Part shown: positions 57,145 to 64,000 of the stretch, piece by piece
Numbering within the stretch: position 1 is the first letter of the stretch
Layout: each line of letters opens with the position of its first letter
Assembly: GCA_002633005.1 (NCBI GenBank)
Contig: NMRA01000646.1
Location: 148,634 to 212,633, forward strand
Origin: Phoronis australis
Lineage: Eukaryota > Phoronida > Phoronidae
Length of the DNA: 64,000 nt
Reading direction: 5' to 3'
The notes under the pieces: model-generated
The model's database searches: none
Seen by the model: only the letters and a program-made list of their open reading frames with translations
Told to the model about the DNA's origin: nothing
Program-made: the position numbers and the translations under genes

Positions 57145-58649
57145 GTAAGTTATTGTCACAGTGGTAAATGACAGTGTTTTGTTAGCTGGTGAGAACTCGG
57201 TAAAAAAGTTGAAATCATGGTTTAGAACTCATAACAGAAATATAAGTCCATGTTCTGTTGTTGAAAGATGAGAGGGGGCATAGGCTGGTTGTATGCATTA
57301 GGGCTGCAGAAACTTAAACGGAAATTCTCACTGTGTTTCTATTTTCATTGTAAATCATAAACCATGTGACTGCTTTGGTTTGCTTACAATCTGATTGTAG
57401 TGTATTCATCTCCTTTCTGTTGGACATCATGAACAGCTTGGCAATAGCTCACTTGCAAGTTTCCAGTTAGTCAATGTGACATCACAGCAAGTAAGGCAAA
57501 ACCCGTCATATTGCCCTTGTTTTGCCCCAAGTCTTTGCTACAAACACTAAATCTTACTGGAGTTCAGATGGAGAATTTTACGCATAAAATGTTGACACAA
57601 CTTAAGAGATGGTAGATGGATCGTGGAATAACTGTGAATGGACGAAGAAAATGTGAACTTGTTATGTTGTGCGAAGATCAACGGACTGAAATTGGAAGTC
57701 GACCCGGGCTAGGCCTGAATGCTGCAGGCTTACTGGGGTGATAGTATATCACCATAAAAAGTTCTTAATACAGCAAATAAAATCAAATGAAACATGCATA
57801 TGTTCACATGTAGTTATAATTAACACATACCATGACTCTGGATACAATTTAGTCAACATATCCATGAAAACCTCGCATTTCGATTGAGTTTCTCTAACCA
57901 GGTGCCATTTTGAGGAAGTTACATGAAATCATGCCTGTTGACGAACAAAGAGCTGAAGGGACACAAATCTTACAAATTTCACTTGATATTTTCTCATGCT
58001 GTTTTGCAAGGGTCAAGAACCAGGTCACGCGCTTCGTTCAGTCTCGTGCTAGCCTTTGCCTAACTCAGTTGAAATACTTTGTGGTTATCGCGCACATGCG
58101 GTGAAAAAGTTAGTAGTAGTTAAAAAGTGGAGATGGAATTCTTCGCCAAAGTCACTTGAATTCTCGTAGCTATGCTTCAACGAAGATACGTTTATAAGCA
58201 GAAAGGATCTCTGAAGAAAGTAAGCGCCTTTTTAAGTGATAGTTTTAAGTATAGAATGTATTTTTGATTACTCAGAGGTGAAAACTTAATCAGTGAGCGG
58301 ATTTCGTCTAACGCCTGTTTACAATACACGGGACGAAATTCGAGCAGAACGCGATGGAACGTATTGTAGTGCGAATCTGAATTACATTTCCCACATTTTT
58401 CACACTAAAAAATTAACTGAACAGAATATACTTTGCTACCGTATCTTGCAAATGGCCAAATGACAAGCTTTTGCCTTGCTTCCGGTGATGTCACAGTTAA
58501 GTCTCACATAATCTCGCAAAAGGACTATTGTATCTTACTAAGAAACTGATATTTTGATAGGTGGTAATTTCAAGTTAAATGTTAATAAGCTTCACATAGC
58601 CATCTTAAGGCTAATGAGCATCATTTTCTGTCTTCTTATTAATCTTTAG
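57145..58649. other. Intron between GCC2/GCC3 modules 2 and 3
   Basis: Nothing recognised; no exon, no clear repeat. Confidence 0.5.
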
Positions 58650-58814
58650 ATCAATGTCATCCTGGTGAATTCTCCTATGATGGCTTTGTTCCATGTAAGA
58701 TGTGCCCTCGGGGATATTATCAGCCTCAGTCTGGGGCAGTAGCATGCATTGAGTGTGGTCAAAAGAACCAGACCACTTTGGATGTTGGTATGACCAATCA
58801 AGACAACTGCACGG
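58650..58814 (+). CDS. GCC2/GCC3 module 3
   Basis: Acceptor AATCTTTAG, donor G|GTAAAC, 165 nt. QCHPGEFSYDGFVPC, MCPRGYYQPQSGAVAC, ECGQKNQTTLDVG, NC. The usual P after the last C pair is replaced (CGQKN). Confidence 0.9.
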
Positions 58815-59881
58815 GTAAACAGAATAAAAATGATGTATTAGGAAGCTTATGTGTCTGTCAGTGTGTGTGTGTACTTGTGTGTCTGTCAGTGTGTGTGTGT
58901 ACTTGTGTGTCTGTCAGTGTGTGTGTACTTGTGTGTCTGTCAGTGTGTGTGTGTACTTGTGTGTTTGTTTACCTAATATATCAGCTCTTGATTCCTAACA
59001 GAGCAGAAGACACATCCATGTCCTGAAAAAAGCTCTTTGGTACAGATTGTGTTAAGTGGAAATCACATTGAATTATCAGTATGGAGGCAATTACTTATTG
59101 TACTTCTGTAACTATGAAAAGCTTCATCAGTTTACATTATCCTTATAATAACTTGCAACACTATTTGAGATTCAGGGTTGGTTTACTGACTACTGTCTGT
59201 GTGGATTTTACCAGTCTTATTAGCAAGTCTGTTAATTTAAACAAACATCTACAAAATTATCTACAAAATTATTTATAAATTTAACTTGGCAATATTACGT
59301 TTTTTCTTCTGAAACTAAAAGTGTGTAGAGTTTTGTTGTAGTTTCTGGTCTTAAAGCCAGTATGCTATGGATTGGGTCATGTGGGGAAGTGTTACTGTTA
59401 AATAAAAAAGAACATTCGTAGTGATGTGTGAGCAAATTGAAATATGAAATTCAAGATCAAGTCTCAACATACTGTCACGGTTTTCTTAATTATATGTAAT
59501 TTTTTATGTAGCTTTTGAGATTTTCACTAAAATATAACTACCTAATATCACCTGATAGATAATTGAGATAACTTGTAAAAACAGTAATATTGCTATCAAT
59601 GTTTTGGAGTGTTACTCTAAAATCTTAATATCTGTAACTTTCATGTTAATCTGATGTATGATTATCCGTAGTTAGTCAAACTTTGACATTTTTCCAGTCA
59701 GCTGCTTGTAACATATAGTAAATATTTATTGCTTGTATCTCCTGCACATTAATTTTCCATTGTTGACAAAGTACTCTTCACTTTACATCTCAGTCAGAAT
59801 ATCACGGCTGTCATTTTGTGAAGTTTGTAGTCTTGCGTTGTATAGTCTTTTGTAATAACATATTGTTTATTTACTTTCCAG
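58815..59881. other. Intron before the EGF exons
   Basis: Apart from the TG repeat, AT-rich with nothing recognised. Confidence 0.5.
58856..58968. repeat. GTGT/CTGTCAGTGTGTGTGTGTACTT minisatellite
   Basis: About four units of roughly 28 bp built on TG dinucleotides, starting 42 bp after a donor. Confidence 0.9.
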
Positions 59882-59956
59882 ATGAATGTTCTTTGAATTG
59901 TTTTAATGGCACCTGTCTAATCATGAACCATGCGCCTGTCTGTGTTTGTGACCAGG
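59882..59956 (+). CDS. EGF-like domain 3, first part
   Basis: Acceptor ACTTTCCAG, donor G|GTAAGT, 75 nt. DECSLNCFNGTC, VCVCDQ: cysteines 1-5 of an EGF. The last Cys is on the next exon. Confidence 0.86.
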
Positions 59957-60632
59957 GTAAGTTGTTGAACACGCTTTTTGTTGCAGTTTGTCTTTTGCAT
60001 TGCAAGGAGTCATGATTCAGAATTATAATTCATTAGCTTTGTATCTATTGGTACAAAGAGGTGTATTTTGGTTTCAGGTTTTGATCACCTGATCCAAACT
60101 TTTAGAAGAATTTTTTTATTCTGACAATATTCAAAGCTTCATACCATTATCAGTTCTTTTTCTACGTTTGTTTATTCCTATTGTGTGATGATGATTCAAA
60201 TTAGTGATGTCTTCAGAAAATCAAATTTGTGGTTTAGAAAGTTATTATTTGAGTATTATTAACTAAATCACTATTGCTTCATTTTCTAAGTTGTATTGTC
60301 TACATGAAAAATGCAACAGAACTTTAATTAGTGTTCTTTAATATTTTGTAAGGCAAATCTAGTGTATTTCAGTCTTTACAACTGTGCAGCAAACACTAGC
60401 AGTCTGTGAGCTGTTCAGTCAAAGGGGACTGCCTTTTTCTTGAAACTTGGCTTGAAGTAAATTGTAAATATACATGTCTACAATATTTGGTATATTGATT
60501 CAACATAAAAGCCATATTTGATGACATCATTTCACATATTATCCTTCTCCTTCATTTCCTCATATTCCTAAAATGATCATTTTTTACATCTGGCTGCATC
60601 TGACCCTCCCAGTGCTTTATTTATTTTTACAG
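59957..60632. other. Intron inside EGF-like domain 3
   Basis: AT-rich; no exon or repeat recognised. Confidence 0.5.
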
Positions 60633-60749
60633 GTTACACTGGCTCTCAATGTGACGCAATGATTGATTTCTGTGAGTCTTCTCCATGTTACCACAACGGA
60701 ACCTGCACACCCCTACTGAATGGTTTCAACTGCACATGTCTACCTGGAG
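60633..60749 (+). CDS. End of EGF-like domain 3 and first part of EGF-like domain 4
   Basis: Acceptor TTTTTACAG, donor G|GTAACC, 117 nt, phase 1-1. GYTGSQC closes EGF 3; [14 protein letters not shown] and FNCTCLPG open EGF 4. Introns between Cys 5 and Cys 6 are a known shifted EGF exon arrangement. Confidence 0.88.
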
Positions 60750-60983
60750 GTAACCATAGCAATGGTGGATTTCAGCTACTGAAATTTATGAAACTGCATT
60801 AATTTCCACAACTTTGGATAATTCTTTGTTTCTGTCCAAGATGTAGACAACTTTCACCATTTCACAATAGGTGTTAAAATGTCTATTGCATGATGTCACC
60901 TTGTGTAAATTTCTTTTGAAAAATCTTTGGTACTAAGCTTAAAAGAACATGGATATCTTCAAATGAATGTATTATATCTTCAG

Positions 60984-61119
60984 CCTCTGGTAAACAATGT
61001 GAGAATGATGAAGACAACTGCATCAATCACCAGTGTGAGAACAGTGGCATGTGTCAAGATCTGCCCTTCCAGCAGTATAAGTGTTTGTGTCGCAGTAAAT
61101 CTGGCTTTGGTGGAGAGTT
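60984..61119 (+). CDS. End of EGF-like domain 4 and most of EGF-like domain 5
   Basis: Acceptor ATATCTTCAG, donor GAGTT|GTAAGT. ASGKQCEN closes EGF 4; DNCINHQCENSGMC, YKCLCRSKSGFGGE opens EGF 5. Ends in phase 2, unlike its neighbours, and the final Cys must be on an exon beyond the window. Reading through the donor meets TAA at once. Confidence 0.84.
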
Positions 61120-61353
61120 GTAAGTAAATATCCTCGTGGAATAAAGGAGTTTATACATCTGCCCTTCCAGCAGTGTAAGTGTTTGTGTCGCAGTAAATCT
61201 GGCTTTGGTGGAGAGTTGTAAGTAAATATCCTCGTGGAATAAAGGAGTTTATACATCTTCCCTTCCAGCAGTATAAGTGTTTGTGTCGCAGTAAATCTGG
61301 CTTTGGTGGAGAGTTGTAAGTAAATATCCTAGTGGAGTACAGGAGTTTATACA
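61061..61353 (+). repeat. 98-bp tandem triplication of the end of EGF exon 5 and its donor
   Basis: Copies start at 61061, 61159 and 61257. Each holds CTTCCAGCAG, TAAGTGTTTGTGTCGCAG, the exon end GGTGGAGAGTT, GTAAGTAAATATCCT and part of the intron. Only the first belongs to the full exon; the others are flanked by a CCTTCCAG that looks like an acceptor and by a good donor. Confidence 0.92.
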
Positions 61354-63449
61354 TCCATCAACATAACATTTGCAGTTTCAAAAATGTGATCCACTATATT
61401 TCCCACAAATTTCAAGCCTGATGCCTGGGCATTTCTGATTGGGTTATTATATGGTTTTATTGTATTATACACCTGTGTCCGGTGTCTGTTGCTGTATCTC
61501 CTAAATCCCTTGTAGGATCTACTTGAAAGTTGGCAGATGTGTTTCTGTGAAGCTGATGACACATGGTGGATGCATTACATGGATTTGTCATTTACATTTT
61601 GGCTACTGCGTCTGCTATTGAACAGGCGAGGTCCAGATATCCTAGATTTTTATCATGCCAGAGGTGCTGAACTTAAAATCATCGGCGATGATCATTCAGA
61701 CATGTTGAATTTACAGGCATGCCCTTGTAGAGTTATCGTATTCGCCCTAATAAGCGGCCGTGCCCCAATAGGCGCACCCCCACGCATTTTCAGACATTTG
61801 CTAATATAAGCGCCCAGCCCATGACCGTTTACATGCAAAAAATACCTTACCCACAGTTCTAAAATTCTTCAGTAGCGTATTCAATTTATCAATAAGATAC
61901 GACAGTCCTGAAAAAATCATTGTGCACAGAATTTGTAGACCACGAGCCTCGCCGCTGTGTCAGTATTTAGCCGTGACGGTACACTTCAAACTTGTGCAGT
62001 GAACTGTATGTACTCCCTGGATAATGAGTCAGTCCAGGCAGGTTCAATGTAAATGACAAATTGCTGTGTGGTAACTTACCTAACTAGTCCCTTGCAGGAT
62101 GATCATGAAATATGACAGATTTGTTCTTATCGTGGTGCCAATGCTACACAAATATTTTCAAGCCAGCCACTGATGTGCTTCCTAGAGACACTCGTATTTT
62201 GGTGTCTATTGTTACATTTTTCTGTTCTATCTGCCCAATGGTTTATAGCTTCATCATTAAGTTTTGAAATCTTCATTTTACTATTGACAATAGCATGTCT
62301 GACTTTGATTTTTGGGGCATATCTGATTGTCATTACGCACCCTAGTGGCAATCACTTTTATTTTCTTTGCTTATCTCATATCTTACCACTAGTTCGGAGG
62401 ATTATCATTGGGAAATTTGACAGTCTAGTGGAGAAAGTCTGACTTTATAAGTTTTGGACGAATTTAACTTCTACTGTGCTCCGTAGCAACAGCTTTATGT
62501 TTGCACCTGCTTCAATGTCTATTAAATTTGATGAAGGACTATCATAAAATTTGAGTGATGTATTGCTATTGACTAGAGCAGGGCTAGTATTGATATCCAT
62601 ACAGTTCTTAATACCACTATCCCCTTTGATGGTCTTGTAGAAGATTCATTTTTTGCATCTGTCAATATCCAATAAGTATATTTAACAATTAAAATACTAT
62701 TACTGCTACGGCTACTGCTACTGCTACTGCTACTGCTACCCTCTAGTGACAGTTTTATTTTGTTTGTTCCTGCTTTATTTTCTACCAAGTGGTTTAAAGG
62801 ATCATGGAGTTTGTAAGAAGTGTTCGTGTTACAAGAGTATGTTAGTTTACCTTTTCTTATGGAACTTTCCAACTGCTGCTGTGCCCCCTTGTGGTAATTA
62901 TGCCTTCTTGCATCTGGTTTTGTAATTATCATGTGACTAGAACTTCATCAAATTTGGCCCCATGTATTTCAATAAGGTAAAGATGGCACATGATCATTTT
63001 CACCTTACTCTGACTTGTTGTGTGACATCCATTTTTGGTATCCATCTTTTTGCTAAATGTCATTGCACACTTTTGGCAGACACTTGGCTGTCATTGTTTT
63101 TGGATATTCTTGATTAGTATGTCTGCCTCAGTATCTATACCGTCTCCTTTGGAAAACTTGACTGGTACGTCTGCCTCAGTATTTACCATCTGCTTGACGT
63201 ATCTTGACTAGTATGTCTCCCTAAGTATCTACCACCTGTTTGACGGATCTTCTGGAAGTTTGGTATTTGTGCTCCTATTGAGTGAGCTTATCTGACGTTG
63301 ATTTTTAGATGGATGTGACTTTTTCAGCAGCCCCTTGTGGCAATTGCAGCTAATTTGTTGTGTCTGCTTTAATATCTGGAGAGACCTGCGATGGATCTCC
63401 TTAAAGTTTGGAATTATTTTCACATCTGGGAATGTGTTACATGCACTTG
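61354..63449. other. Intron or downstream region with dispersed repeats
   Basis: No exon found. Diverged CTAGTGG-family units at about 61480-61570 and 62080-63400, and a CTGCTA simple repeat near 62700-62740. Confidence 0.5.
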
Positions 63450-64000
63450 CTTAATTCATGGTCACATCATGTGAATGATGTCACCTGTCACCCTTGTGCT
63501 TAATTCATGGTCACATCATGTAAATGCTGTCACCTGTCACCCTTGTGCTTAATTCATGGTCACATCATGTAAATGCTGTCACCTGTCACCCTTGTGCTTA
63601 ATTCATGGTCACATCATGTAAATGCTGTCACCTGTCACCCTTGTGCTTAATTCATGGTCACATCATGTAAATGCTGTCACCTGTCACCCTTGTGCTTAAT
63701 TCATGGTCACATCATGTAAATGCTGTCACCTGTCACCCTTGTGCTTAATTCATGGTCACATCATGTAAATGCTGTCACCTGTCACCCTTGTGCTTAATTC
63801 ATGGTCACATCATGTAAATGCTGTCACCTGTCACCCTTGTGCTTAATTCATGGTCACATCATGTAAATGCTGTCACCTGTCACCCTTGTGCTTAATTCAT
63901 GGGCACATCATGTGAATGCTGTCACCTGTCACCCTTGTGCTTAATTCATGGGCACATCATGTGAATGCTGTCACCTGTCACCCTTGTGCTTAATTCATGG
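63450..64000. repeat. 49-bp minisatellite running off the window
   Basis: About 11 copies of a unit containing CTTAATTCATGGTCACATCA and GCTGTCACCTGTCACCCTTG. Copies are nearly identical except for GTGAATG/GTAAATG and GGTC/GGGC variants at the edges. Confidence 0.95.

Larger units (their letters stand above)
698..61119 (+). other. Partial gene (or two adjacent genes) for a mosaic extracellular VWC/ShKT/CUB/CCP/EGF/HYR/GCC2 protein
   Basis: Span of all recognised coding exons. Nearly every inter-domain intron is phase 1, so domains are symmetric 1-1 modules, the usual basis of exon shuffling. The only other phases seen are the phase-2 intron inside each VWC, a phase-0 intron inside CUB, a phase-0 intron inside the linker, and a phase-2 end at 61119. 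Domain order from CCP onward (CCP, HYR x2, CCP, linker, GCC2/GCC3 x3, EGF) is like SVEP1/polydom, a secreted cell-adhesion protein; the VWC and ShKT arrays in front are not part of vertebrate SVEP1 as I know it. No transmembrane segment is seen in the exons. The role as secreted matrix or adhesion protein is inferred from domain families only. The break at 30459-31899 leaves open whether there are two genes. Confidence 0.7.

Overview
The window is animal genomic DNA: spliced coding exons with GT/AG borders, AT-rich introns and many repeats. Nothing in it looks prokaryotic. The domain set (VWC, ShKT, CUB, CCP/Sushi, EGF, HYR, GCC2/GCC3) fits a large secreted or extracellular-matrix protein. I suspect a marine invertebrate, possibly a deuterostome such as an acorn worm or lancelet, but the sequence alone does not prove this. 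All recognised exons are on the + strand. The first exon starts in mid-codon and the last ends in mid-codon, so both ends of the transcription unit lie outside the window. No start codon, promoter, stop exon or poly(A) signal is assigned.

Layout. 698-17382: ten complete VWC domains plus one half, each split over two exons. Exon A holds five cysteines and begins after a phase-1 intron. Exon B holds five more cysteines and a Thr/Pro/Gly linker, and begins after a phase-2 intron. Two ShKT exons (10892, 14499) are interspersed, and a ShKT-VWC-VWC block is duplicated. 20338-30458: a tandem array of 13 intact ShKT exons, all phase 1-1, with a truncated 14th and decayed ShKT pseudoexons at fixed places between them. 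The main repeat unit is about 1.56 kb and copies are nearly identical. 30459-31600: a patchwork of fold-back and inverted-repeat elements that cuts the last ShKT exon. 31900-44540: half a CUB domain, CCP x4, EGF x2, CCP x4 (plus one doubtful exon), HYR x2 and one more CCP. 50002-53146: two exons of an unrecognised linker. 55400-58814: three GCC2/GCC3 cysteine-rich modules. 59882-61119: EGF modules. 61354-64000: repeats only. The order CCP-HYR-HYR-CCP-linker-GCC2/GCC3-EGF resembles SVEP1/polydom. Whether the VWC/ShKT part and the CUB-to-EGF part form one gene or two neighbouring genes cannot be settled, because the junction falls in the repeat patch and an exon is missing there.

The most unusual theme is small-scale tandem duplication across exon borders: a 67-bp repeat copying a 3' splice site plus the exon start (9040-9374), a 24-bp repeat carrying 12 successive frame-neutral 5' splice sites (53147-53420), and a 98-bp triplication of an exon end with its donor (61061-61353). 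Two single-N positions (36846, 48283) join overlapping, near-identical sequence and look like contig-join artefacts. Mobile DNA includes a dead mariner-type transposase fragment, two related MITEs, fold-back elements, a hammerhead-like inverted element and a dispersed repeat of about 125 bp marked by CTAGTGG.
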